A stretch of DNA of 64,000 bases, from positions 675,170 through 739,169 of the forward strand of contig FN649759.1 of the NCBI GenBank assembly GCA_000310025.1, given 5' to 3'. The stretch comes from Ectocarpus siliculosus (taxonomy: Eukaryota > Sar > Phaeophyceae > Ectocarpales > Ectocarpaceae). Positions 34,366-45,315 of the stretch are shown one piece after another (position 1 is the stretch's first letter; the number at the start of each line of letters is the position of its first letter). The notes under the pieces are model-generated. The model saw nothing but the letters and a program-made list of their open reading frames with translations. It was not told the DNA's origin and ran no database searches. A program made the translations under genes and the position numbers.

Positions 34366-34603
34366 TGTTAAGGCAACAGCACTGTCACTGCAGTTGCTGT
34401 ACAGCTATTCCTTCAGCTGTGGCTACAAAGTAGCTGGCATGTGATGCGAGGTTAGGTAGGCAAACACACAGAGTGATATTATTATCCACACAGACGCCCA
34501 ATCTGTCTTCACCTGACGGTTACAGACTTGGCAACGCCTTCACAATACCGCATAAACCCATGCAGTAGAATAGAGTCGTTCTTGTACCGCAATTACTCCA
34601 ACA
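34366..34603 (-). repeat. copia 5' LTR
   Basis: 238 bases bounded by TGTTA..CAACA on the plus strand, followed by the second GTCTG at 34604-34608. Expected to hold the element promoter; no TATA box stands out. Confidence 0.93.
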
Positions 34604-34608
34604 GTCTG
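34604..34608. repeat. target site duplication, right copy (GTCTG)
   Basis: Partner of 30927-30931. Confidence 0.9.
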
Positions 34609-35356
34609 TCCTCCCTGTCTCACGGCCCTTCACCCGGAAGAAGGTAACCGTCGAGGGGCTGTCGTCTCCACATTTAGCGTGGAAGGCAGCAGCTGCCCAG
34701 CCGTCGCGGGAAGCACGGTAGAGCAGTTCCAGCCCACCAGGATGCCCAGGACACCAATCTTGAACGACAGCAGCCAGCTTGCTGGTCTCGTGGGGTTCAA
34801 AGATAGTGGTCCCTCCCTGTATCGACATCCCGACGGGAGCCAAATGTCCCGACAGACCGAGGACACCAGCCGTGTAGTGAAGAAGGTCGGGGTCCTCATT
34901 GCGGGCGAAATCACCCTCGCGGCCTTCGGTACCTTTGGCTGAAGACGAAGGGATAAGCAGGCGGTGAACGAGGTGCTTGACGCATGTCGGTGACTCGTCA
35001 AGCACCATGCGGCCATCTGAATCACGAGGAACACGCTTGTCCCACTCAGCCTCAAACAAATTTCCCAGTGCCCAAGTCGGGGACTGCGGCTTTCCTTTGC
35101 CCTCAAGAACCGACCGACGAAAAACGAGAAGCGAACCGCCCACGTTCAACTTCACCATTCCTTCTTTCGACTCTAAAGGCTTCGTGATGCCGAGTTTTTT
35201 CATACGCTCCCGAAGCGTCTGCCATCCCTCATCAATGCTGTCCCACCCCTGGTCCATCTCCTGCCGCCTCTGAGAAAGCGCGGCCTCCGTTGCCCGAGAA
35301 GAAGCAGCGAGTGTCACCGAAAAGGTCTTCTTTTCATTGGACTGAAAACGAAGCAT

Positions 35357-38300
35357 GTTGTCGCCGTTGTCCTCCGCGGCTGCGCTCTAACGGTACTTGG
35401 ATGGCAGTCCTACAAATACACGAAGGCCTCCTTAGGAGAGGCAATGTACGTGAACTTGTGAGGTCAAGTGTGAGAGATCGCTTGCCCGTATTTCGAAAAA
35501 ACATTGGCCTACCCTCGGAACAATACGAAACATCATTCCACACCCACCCGCTCTATTTGAACATCGAACAATATATTGTTCTCGAAATCGGAATCTTTTT
35601 TCTGCCATGGCTCATGGCTTGTGACCACGGAAGGCGCCCGCGTCAGTTGACCAGTACGGACATTGAAAGGTACTGACCGGGGACCGGAACGGTTTTGAAT
35701 GTGAAGACAACAACATCAACAACAACAACGAACAACAAGTTTGTTCGTCTCTTTCAGCTTGGGCTGCGGCTGCGGCTGGGGGCCGATGTTCGCATGGTGT
35801 ATTCTGGCTGTGAGATGTAGCCAAACGCAGCCAATGACGCCTGACGTAAGGAAGGACGGCGAAATGGTTGCGAGAGCGCCGCACACAATCTGACGGAAAG
35901 GCTCAGATGGTACTGCCTACCACTTGGGCATAATCACGTGCTTCAGCAGTTGTCACGTCACCTCGTCAGAGATGAGATCAATGTACGTACGCATCTTCAC
36001 CCTTTGGGCTTGTTTGGGCAACGAATCCTTCACCACCTGAATTCAAATACCACGGCATCCTAGACTATGACATGCCACGACCCGTGCATGTGATGATGGC
36101 CTCCTGCCATGGTTCTGTCACGACAGCTGACATGAGAAAACCCAACATACGTGTACACTGCAGATGATGGGTGACCTTGGGTGACCACGTAATTTTCATG
36201 TTCAACAGATATTATATGAACTCGCGGTGCAACATCAACACCCACTCATCCCGGCGCAGTTTTTTTTGGGCGGGTATTTCGTCGGACTGTGCTGTAAAGT
36301 TTGGCACAGCAGAAAATAGTTGCCATCTTTCTTTCTCGTTGACAGGATGGCAGCAGTGTCGGCGTTGCCTCACTCACTGTAGTACTCTGTACGGTATATC
36401 GTTGTCGCACGCGAGCCACAGAAGTTTCTCCCTTCTCTTGAAACTCTTGAGACCAAGCAACACATGCATGGAGAACGCCGTGCCTTTCCGTCAACGGCCA
36501 AGCTGTGCGAACCTCTAGAACTTTCGTGCGCATCATGTTAGCCACCGCGTTGGCATTGGGGGCAAATCACGTTGGTGAACGCACATTATTATTTATTCTC
36601 GCCAAAAAACATATTTTGTCACGTGGCAAGTCAACGATGCCGGGCTGTTGTCGTTTTTGCGACCACTCTCGCTGCCTCGAAGCGTACCTGCTCCTGTTTT
36701 CGCCCATCAGTAAGTACTGCACCTATCGAACACAAAGTATCCGGTGCACGAGTACGCGGCGACGAGTTCTCCTCGGGCTGTGAGTATCACGGAAAGGTAC
36801 CCCCGGGGAAGACCCCGCTTCCGTGCAAACGCTCGGGATTTCAATGCTGTCGATAGGGGTGCGTCTTGCTTTTCGGGACCCGATGTCGTTAGTGTGAACC
36901 ACGGCGGCCTACGGTCGTATCCGGCCCTTCAGCCGATGATCCATGCTCGTTGATACTATCACTTCATTGATGAAGACGTTAAGCAGGTCTGCCGTATACG
37001 GATACCATCGTCCCGGCGGAAGGCCTGTCCTGATAGATATGGCGGGGCTCCACGTGGAGGCGTTTCACTTTTCAAGTTTTCGGGTAAAGAGAATGTTGCA
37101 ATCACACGATAGTATTGCTGTTCCTCTAATTTGGCCATCACATGGAGCACTGAGACAGGTTTGATGCACGCGTACTTATCACAGGGTCGCTCTGCTGTAG
37201 CATCATGAGGACGTGTTCCTCTTCAGCGACGCAGGGGTCGTAAACGAACCAACTCATCAGACGATTTACCGGTGTCAGTGTTGTTCTCAACAGCAATATT
37301 CATGAACAATTTGGTCTGTCGGGCAAGACGGTACAGAATGTATATCCTCATGGTGGAAGCTATTTGACGCATGGTACCACAAACTCTAATGAGACGTATA
37401 AATAGGTTACGTTTCATACCAACTGCTCCTGAGTGCTTGGCGAATGCCGGCCGAAACATCTGATACGCGCAATGATCGTTCATTTGTCGACGGATGAAAA
37501 AACGTTTTTCCAGGTGGAGAGAGAAAATGCGCTGAGGCTACGTAGGAAATTATCCCATGGTGCTCCCGTATCGCCCCGGATACATTTGAAGACCGACTGC
37601 CTTCATCATGCGAATGGCGTGTACAGTTGCGGAACACTTGTGTCTCCTCTGTCCCTCCGCTACTCTACACTTTAGTCGATCCCTGAATGCCTCCTGGAAG
37701 GGCTTGCAGGACGCATTCAACACACGCCGAACTCTTGACCTGTTTTATACTCGCCGTGAACGCCTCTCGCCTCGACGAACGGCCACTGTCTTTTTCACCG
37801 TGTGCATCTCGGACCCCCAACCGGACTCCAACGGTTCCAACATTTGGTTTGGTGGATAATTGGTCACGCAGGCTTCCCGCCGACGAGGTCGCGCGTGTTG
37901 AATATTTTCGTCGAAAAGGCAAGCGACGTGCTGGTGCCTTTAGCTGCAGCCACACCAAGTCTGCTTCGTGGTGTCGGTCGCCACAGACCATTGCATCTGG
38001 GCACATACTGAGGGATGGAAGGGGGAGGCGAGATGATTGCCAGGAGTATCCTAAACGCTAGCAATGCCTTGACTATATCCCGAAACCATGCTTGGTTGGG
38101 CCAATGCCTTGACTATATATCCCGAAACCATGCTTGGTTGGGCCGACGGCCGTAGTGACACATGGATCTCGCGAGGGAACGATTTTCCCGTTGGATGTTC
38201 AAGCGTGTACATCTATCGCGAGCAGATAGCACTGCGACGCAGGCTGCCATCGTGGCGGATTGAAAGGATAGGATTAGGCTTACGTGTTTGGAAGATTGTC

Positions 38301-39685
38301 CAAGGAGGAATAAGAATGAACCCCCAGCAACGTGCAGAAACATTAATCGCAAAAGGCCGCGAGCGCAATATTTTGTGGAATACTCTGAAAGCTCCTACGA
38401 ACGCAGAGCGGGCAGCAGACAGGGGTCACAAGGTCGTCATCAACAGTGGGTGATTTAACGTTATGTAGCGTAAGCAAATAGCATACTGAGCCACAGAGAA
38501 CAATCACACGCGTTCGACTAGCGCCGAGAAAATGAACAAACCCATCATGATTCCGCGTGGGTTTCGACGGTTGTCAGTTTCACTCTCTTGATGTACAAAC
38601 GGCCGATCGATCCTTTTTCTCTCTCTACTCGCACTTGGCGCATCGGGTTGCAAGCGTCGTGATGGCGATCGATGGATGGCGATCCATTCTTCGGGGAATA
38701 GGAGTGAACGAAGAGGAGGTCGGACGCCATCGCCGTCAAAGGAGAGGAAATTCACGGCCGGGTTATTGACCACCACCCCGCACAGGGAAGCATGGTGATG
38801 TACATGGGATTCCGGCAGGGGGCATCGCATGCTATTGCAAGCGGCATCAGACGACCGTCCAAACCCGTAACCCTAAAACCGTCCAAAAGGTGGATTTGTA
38901 CTACGAAAGTAGAATGTAGCGATCAGAAGGTGGTGGAGGACGGCTTGGAAGAAAAAACCGACATTCCGAGAAAACAGAAAAGACAAGAAGGATCTCGCAC
39001 AACACGACGTAAAAAGGCATCACCATGACAAAAACACGAGAGCGAGTGAAGTTGTGACATTGAAGGCTCATATGAGGGCAAGTACGGACATTGTAATATT
39101 TAAATATTGTGATGTTATGAAAATGAAACGATCTAGAGCACAGAAGAACGGTCTGACGGATCGTGACCTCATTCATCATGGTCTCTGTGTTACAAGGTGG
39201 GCCATCAGAGCCACTACGTGTTATGTGGGAAGTCATCTTGAAACAAAAAACAAGACAACATTCACTCTGTCCAACTACTACTGTAGTTGTACAATATGAC
39301 TATGACTGTACTGTAGATGATTTATGGGCCAGTGGAGAAGGTTTCAGAGGAACCTTTACGCACGAACAGGAAATATCTACCACATGTAGTCTCTTGTCAG
39401 GCAGGCACTCACACGCTGCGAGGCTGATCACCACGACGTTGGAAATACCGGAAGCCTTACTACTGCGGTCTAAGCGCGCCCCTCTTCCGCTACATATGTA
39501 AACGAGTACGAACCAGATGCCGGAACCAGTGAATGGTAGAAAATATTCAAACCAATAGCCACTTACAATACTGCCGTCGTTGGCAGGTGACTTGGGCATC
39601 ATGCATATCTCATTCTATCGGGTTTCGCCTCCACAAAGTTTCTCATCGTATCAACAATATCCGTTTATGCGTCTGCACTACGCGA
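35357..39685. other. upstream of C and downstream of D, no gene recognised
   Basis: Junction region of the tandem duplication. Up to about 37.2 kb it matches the region 5' of D (41.7-43.4 kb). From about 37.4 kb on it matches the region 3' of C (25.4-29.9 kb). Contains short direct duplications such as CTTGACTATAT..CCCGAAACCATGCTTGG at about 38068-38095 and 38108-38137. Open frames here are not conserved between the two units. Confidence 0.55.
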
Positions 39686-42600
39686 TCAAGGGTCGGCCTC
39701 TTCGTCATCACGAAGATCAACGAAGTCCAGGATGAAGCTTTCGCAGCCGGGGAAATCCATGCCGACAAACTCTTCGAACGCCGCACGGTCACCGGCCTCG
39801 ATGGTGACGCGAGGTTTCTCGTTCACTTCCTGGTGATCTTCGCTACCAGCGCCTACGGCATGCGCTTGGCCATTCGCAGTACATCCAACACCTTCGAGAA
39901 GACAGACGGCTTGCAGTCGATCACATGCCGCCCGTTGCTGTCGAGATCCTTCTTTGCCACCGGCCGGTTGTCCTCGTCGAACCGAGAGGCAAGAGCGGAG
40001 TCGGGGCAAATCCGCAGGGTGGAGCGCATAGTGGTCATCCTGGTCCCGCGCATCTGGACCATACACCGCCGTCAAGGCTGTTGCGCATGTGGTCCTGGCC
40101 TTGGCAAGGGAAAGCTCAATGCCGGCTTCTTGCAGCACCATCTCCTCTTCCAATAACATGCCAGCAACCAAATATCCGAAGGTGGGGACATCGTCTTTAG
40201 TCCTCACAGGTGTCGTCGGCGCCACTGTGCCTTGTATGGCGTGAAGTTTCCTTTCGGCCGAAGAAGAGGCATCTGTTGGCTTGGGGCACACGCGAAATGT
40301 CTCGATATCCACAATGGGGCGCCCGTTGAGTTTAAGAAAAGGGGATCCGACCGGGACATCGTACGTGTAGTTCGCCGTTGTGACAGTGCTCGTGGTTCTA
40401 TTCCAGTTCACCTTTAGGTCATCCCCCAGAGGTGGGCCCAAATGCTTGACCTCGATAAACGGCCCTTGGGGCCTGTCCACCCTTGACCCCACTTGATCGG
40501 TTGAAAGGAGGCCGATCCCAATCCGCTTCCTTCACATATTTGCTCCTTGAGCATGAACACGAATGCTTCCGGTCGAGTGCAACAGCAGTTGTCAGGAGCC
40601 CACGAGATGCCCGAGAACCCCCGAATAATGCTGTCCGTCCTACCTGTCTCTCGGCCCTTCACCCGGAACAAGGTCACTGTCTTCTCTGCATTGTGCATGG
40701 AAGGCAGCACCGTTCCAGCCGCCGCGGGAAGCACGGGAGCGCAGTTCCAGCCCACCAGGATGCCCAGGACACCAACCTTGAACGACAGCAGTCAGTTTGG
40801 CGCTTGATGAGGTTCAGAGATAGATGTCCCGCCTATGATTGACATCAAGACAGGAACCAGTCGTCCCGACAGACCGAGTACGCGCGCCGTGTAGTCAAGA
40901 AGGTCGAGCTTGTCGTCGCAGGCGACCTCGCCCTCGCGAGCGGCGGTATCCTCAGCCAAGGAAGAACGGGTAAGAAGGCCGTGGACGAGGTGCTTGACGC
41001 AAGTGGGGGATTCATCAAGCACGATGCGGCCATCTGAATCGCCGGGAACGCGCTTGTCCCACTCAGCCTCGAACAGGTTTTCCAGCGCCCAAGTCGAAGG
41101 CTGCTGCTGCTGCTTCCCTCCCGCCTCAGTTGAAAGCACCGAGCGGCGAAAGGAGACAAGTGAACCGCCAACGTTCAGCTTATCAATTCCTTTCTTCGAG
41201 TCTAACGGCGTGGTGATGCCGACCTGGGTCATACGCTCCCGGAGCGTCTGCCATTCCTCGTCAATGCTGTCCCACTCCTGATTTATCTCCTGCCACCTCT
41301 GTGCAAGGGCCGCCTCTGTTTCCAGAGCGAAGGCCTCCATCGTTGCCGAAAAGCTCTTCTTCTCATTCGAGTGGAAACGGAGCATGTTGTCACCGTTTCA
41401 CTCTGCTTGTTCACGATACCCATATAGATACGTACCCGACAACATACATGTACGAAGGTAGAGTCGGTGTGCGCGAACGTGTGAGGTCGATGTTCGGAAA
41501 CTTTGCCCATAGTTCGAAGATCTTGCTCCTGAGTGGTAGAACATTGTTCACTCGCTCTGTTCGTACACCTTCGGTAGAAAAATTGGAAACGATTGTGATT
41601 GCAAAAAAAATCCTGTCGAGCGGCGCTGTGGTAGTCTTGACCGAGGCGATGCTTGAAATGCTGTGGTGGGATATCAAACGCCGCCAAACAGTCTTATGTA
41701 AAGAAGCATGGTGAATTATTTGCGAGAACCATGCACAACCTCACCGACAACGTGCCTCACTTACCACCTTGTGACAAATATTGTGTACGCCACGTTCGAA
41801 GCCTCGGAGCAAAACATCCTTCATCACTTGGAGCCAAATGTGTGTCATGGCATGATTGTAATACTATCCCCTGCTCTCTCCTAACCAGAGCTCTGGGTAG
41901 CACGGGAATAAATATCTTTTCGATTTCGTTCGATGCTTCTCTGTATGGTTCGAGACGCAGATGCTGCTCTCTGCTGCTGTTGCAGTGTGCAGATCGGAGT
42001 GTAACGGCGAGGTTCAGATGCCGTACAACAAACAATTTTTCTTGCTCACACACACACGCGGCGCTGCACACAACTCTCGCACACGAGTCTCACTCACGCG
42101 AGACTCTACCCGCCTCCAAGTCCCTCGACTATTATAGCACCCGAAGCGATCCGCTGCTTGCAAACTTGCCGATTCCTCGCTTCCAAAGGCACTTCTTAGA
42201 CCGTGGGCTGCTGCTCTGCGCCGCCGACAACAACGCCCCGCTACCGGGAACATGGGGCCCCGCTACTGGGAAGACGGGAATACGACAATACTATCGAAAC
42301 CCCTGGGACGCGCTGCATTTTCCCCCGAAAAAAGTTTACTTCGTATTACATTATTGCGTGACATACGATGAACCGTGGATATGATGACTTGCCATGACGC
42401 TCTGTTATGATTCTGCCATGACAAAACCCAAGTGAATTATGTTGCCTGCAGCCGATGGCCACGTTTTTGTTCACTCGTGCACACGTACTCGCGGTTACGA
42501 TGTTGTTCAGCATCAACACATTTTTTTCGTGGCTCCGAGTTTGACGTGCTTATTGGTCAGACCCATGCCGCGAAGTTTCTGGCAGATGCCAAGTTTCTCT

Positions 42601-43400
42601 TGAACGATAACAGCGTCGGTGTTCCGTTGGTTCGCTGCCGAACGCGATCCACTGAAACGACCTCCCACGCTTCCGACATTACTGGAAGTAGAACGAAACA
42701 CTAATGTTGGCGTTCGTGCCACACCCCACGCCAAAAAAAAGTGAAGATTTCGACCAAGAGGCACCATCCCACCCTGCATCGGATAATTTAAGAAATCTGA
42801 GTCAAGGGCTCCAGGAAACCGGCAGGCATGTATCAATACGAACAACCACAATTTCATCAGATTCGAGTCGACGGCAAAAAAAGTCAAAAGGCTGGCGACA
42901 GGTCCCGAAATCCATGGTGTCTGCGAGATATCATGACGAGACAACGCCCTTGGTCAACCAACACATTGAAGAATGAATAACAGCGATGACGCCACCTTTC
43001 CTGTCACACCCCAACGTTGGAGAACTTTTGGAAATTCCGTCTACTTCATCTTGGCCGGCAAATTAGCATTTGACTGGCGAACGCTTCTTGTCAAAAACAA
43101 TCACCAAAATGAAGTTGCGAGAACTTTGTCAAGTATTTTCCACGTGGCAGATCGTTGATGCCGGGGTGTTGTCATCGTCGTGTGTATATAGCTGCCGCGC
43201 AGCATTCACTTGTGGCCCCTCTCCAGCAAAGAGACGCGAAGAGGCGAACCCGAACGACAGCACAAGAATACTTTGGAAGACAAGGAGTACAGCAGTGAAC
43301 GCACATTGCAGGTTCACTACGGGGAGCAAATGCGGTCGAAAAATTTTGTCGAGTCTTCGTCACAACAGCATTATCCGGAAATTGACATACTACTGTAGGA
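37200..43400. repeat. segmental duplication, unit D
   Basis: Partner of 25.4-37.2 kb and directly adjacent to it, so the pair is a tandem duplication. It contains decayed paralogue D and lacks both the satellite blocks and the copia element. Substantial point divergence between units shows the duplication is much older than the copia insertion. Confidence 0.7.
39686..41385 (-). pseudogene. BTB-TLDc-BTB paralogue D, multiply frameshifted
   Basis: Starts like the others (ATG 41385, MLRFHSNEKK). The coiled coil and first T1/BTB are readable (IDKLNVGGSLVSFRRSVL, with an inserted Gln run, KQQQQPSTW, and WDKRVPGDSDGR). Frame breaks follow near 40797 (before WCPGHPGGLE), near 40690, near 40490 in the TLDc middle, near 40055 (where the start of the second T1/BTB is deleted) and near 39855. 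The C-terminal end (PRVTIEAGDRAAFEEFV) is readable to stop 39686. Five or more separate lesions cannot be sequencing error alone; this copy is dead or makes only its first ~190 residues. Confidence 0.85.
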
Positions 43401-43882
43401 TATCAGCCCTGGCGCTAGAGACACGCAAGTACTCTAGAAACACGTAAGGACACAGCAGTTTTCACAACAAAACAAACATGAACTCGTGTACCCGAGCAAT
43501 AGGAACATGTGAAACTCCAGCGAGAAGCGGCAGCTGATCCCAAAAGATCCCAGCAATCGTCCAGTATATATACACGCTTGACTACCGCACGCACTAAAAA
43601 CGCGGTAAACAATACCTCTACCTCACAAGACCTCACAAGACAACAGTGTCACCATCTGTACCTACTGCACATGTCAGCCAAAGAACGGCGCGACAAACAC
43701 AGAAATGAGACAAAAGTCAAAGTACAACCCACGACATTCTTGCCAATATCCCGACCGTCGTCAACTACCACCACCACCATCCGTTTCCGTCGCGTACCCC
43801 AACCATTACCGTCACAGACCCGGCCTTCCCCACACTCTCAGTCGCGCTCCTCGCCGGTCCGCCACCACCGTCCTCTCCCTTA
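41386..43882. other. upstream of paralogue D, no gene recognised
   Basis: Shares blocks with 35.4-36.9 kb (see unit C) and an inverted block with 23.87-24.12 kb. Frames up to 240 codons are open at 41.65-42.4 kb (+), but composition is Cys/Ser/Arg noise and the equivalent part of unit C is not open. Confidence 0.5.
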
Positions 43883-45074
43883 CTACCTTGTTCGTCCTCC
43901 GCCTTTTCCAGGCTCACCGCCACCTGCAACGTCCCCGACGTCTCCAGGTTTGGGCAGGGGTGCCGGTACCGCTTCTCCCTGCTCCCCCGCTCCCGCAACC
44001 AGAGGCTCCTCTAGGTCGACATCGTCACAGCGGTACCACGACCACAGCTGCTGCTGGGGGGCCGGGAGGGTGCCCCAGTCCACCCCGGGGGTGACTCCGT
44101 GTTCCTTGAACCACTTCTTGCAGGAGTTCCCTCGTACCTGGAGGCGAGGGTGACCGTTCGTTGGCAGTTGAAATGCGGGTATGTTGTTCATGTGTTTATG
44201 TTTGATGAAGTTTTCTGCAATGGGGTGCTCTCGTCGGGGGGTTGGCCACTACCTGCCGGAGCCGTCTCTTGCAATTGGGGAGCTGCAAGTGTTTCTTGTT
44301 CGGGATGCCAAACACTAAACACGCCAGTAGCGTTGAAACCACGAGCGCTAGAGGTAGATGAGAGGCAAGCAGCACGCAAAAAAGGTTGCATACCGCTTGG
44401 GGTGCCTTGTTTGACATCGCACATGAGCATTTACAAGCCCACAATGCAGAAGAAAGTACTGGTCATGGGCCATTCTCAACCGCTAGACCTACATCGACGC
44501 AAGCTGACGATGCGGCGCTTCAAGGTGGAAATTTCCCAGAGCAAACGAACACTTTCGGGATGGATGCGGCGATCTCTTTCCTCTTTCATGCTCAGTTGTG
44601 CTTTTCCAATTGAGGAGAGCACTTCCTTCACGGAGCACGGAGTGATATCGGCCAACACGACGACCGACCTGTATTTCACGCCGTGACCATACATCCCCTT
44701 GTGTGCATGTATTGGTGAGCCGTTGCCGTGTTTCCATCCTCCAATCAAAGGAAGGCGTTGTCGGGGTAACGCAGGCACTGCCCCCCCCCCCCACAAGTGT
44801 AAAATATCAAAAGGAAAATACAAGGAACTCACCCCCCAAAAAAGTGACGCACAACAAGCAAGCCGCCAATATGTCTAGAAGCGCGGAAGCTCTGTTAACC
44901 GGAACGTAAGTAACATGAAACTTACGGTGCATACCTGATACTGTAGTGTTGCTAAAGTGGGGAATTTCAAAAGAACCTTGTCGTGAGATGTTTCTCTGCT
45001 TTCACCTCTTCGGTAACGTCGAGCTTGACCGGCTCGATGATATCTACCTCGTTTCCCCCCAGGAAATCGTCCAT
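43883..45074 (-). CDS. unknown multi-exon gene with C-terminal WF/WG motif
   Basis: Assembled by eye. Candidate first exon 45006-45074 encodes MDDFLGGNEVDIIEPVKLDV and ends TEE before donor GTGAAA, phase 0. A middle exon somewhere within 44476-44665 encodes a charged helical stretch (SVVVLADITPCSVKEVLSS, MKEERDRRIHPESVRLLWE). The last exon 43883-44137 follows a CTCCAG acceptor in phase 0. It contains CKKWFKEHGVTPGVDWGTLP, then WSWYRCDDVDLEEPL, and a Gly/Pro-rich tail. The motif C-x2-WF-x2-HGV-x-PG-x2-WG-x-LP resembles a short C-terminal module I associate with secreted or glycan-related algal proteins, but I cannot name a function. Exon order and whether all belong to one gene are inference. 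Confidence 0.4.
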
Positions 45075-45283
45075 GATGCTCGATCTAGACCCCCTGCCAT
45101 GCAAGAGGTTTTGGAACCACACCGGAAAACACACGTTGCGAACAAAAAAAAACGGGGCGACACAATTACTAATCGGTTTGAGAGTGATGCAACTGCCCCG
45201 TGCCCCGGCGACGGCGCAAGGTGCCTTACAAACTTGCGCGGATTCACTTCAAGTTCGTGCGGTTTCACTCTTTGCTAAATAGT

Positions 45284-45315
45284 TGACGTCATAGCTGACG
45301 TCATAGCTGACGTCA
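45284..45315. promoter_or_regulatory. triple CRE palindrome array (TGACGTCA x3)
   Basis: TGACGTCA at 45284-45291, 45296-45303 and 45308-45315, exactly 12 bases apart (a little over one helical turn). This octamer is the canonical CREB/ATF bZIP site. The array lies about 210 bases upstream of the candidate minus-strand start at 45074, a plausible promoter position. Binding in this organism is inference. Confidence 0.6.

Larger units (their letters stand above)
30932..34603 (-). mobile_element. Ty1/copia LTR retrotransposon, nearly identical LTRs, internal gap
   Basis: Complete ends: 238-base LTRs (30932-31169 and 34366-34603), TGTTG..CAACA termini and a GTCTG target duplication. Coding is on the minus strand: gag, then a degenerate zinc knuckle, protease, GAG-pre-integrase, [100-N gap], end of reverse transcriptase, RNase H. 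The LTRs differ at one of 238 positions, indicating very recent insertion. The 3672 bases present are short for a copia element because the gap hides integrase and most of reverse transcriptase. Inserted antiparallel to nothing: it has the same orientation as the host gene, paralogue C. Confidence 0.93.
29931..35356 (-). pseudogene. BTB-TLDc-BTB paralogue C, split by copia insertion
   Basis: The 5' part is 35356-34604: MLRFQSNEKK start, coiled coil, first T1/BTB with VKLNVGGS and WDKRVPRDSDGR, and TLDc up to FFRVKGRETGR. The 3' part is 30926-29931: TLDc continuing with PIIGGFSS, FLFMFKEES and GPTFGSDTRVMW, then the second T1/BTB with VVELSVRGTEMMTLRST and a stop at 29931. A Ty1/copia element lies between them with a 5-base target duplication. 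Ignoring the element and one target copy, 251 + 332 codons join in frame without a stop, so the gene was intact (582 aa) at insertion. The retrotransposon must abolish the full-length product; a truncated first half could still be made. Confidence 0.88.
25380..37200. repeat. segmental duplication, unit C
   Basis: Contains paralogue C plus flanks that match unit D (about 37.2-43.4 kb) in the same order and orientation. Examples: 26040-26130 with 37980-38070 (shared GGAGGCGAGATGATTGCCAG); 26505-26550 with 38415-38452 (shared CAGGGGTCACAAGGTCGTCA); 29555-29700 with 39330-39450; gene C with gene D; and 36.05-36.7 kb with 42.4-43.2 kb. Unit C is longer because it has gained satellite (about 26.9-28.95 kb) and a copia element. 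Boundaries are approximate. Confidence 0.7.

Noticed and set aside
41653-42384. 243-codon plus-strand open frame upstream of paralogue D
   Set aside because: Composition is noise-like, no motif is present, and the corresponding region upstream of paralogue C is not open.
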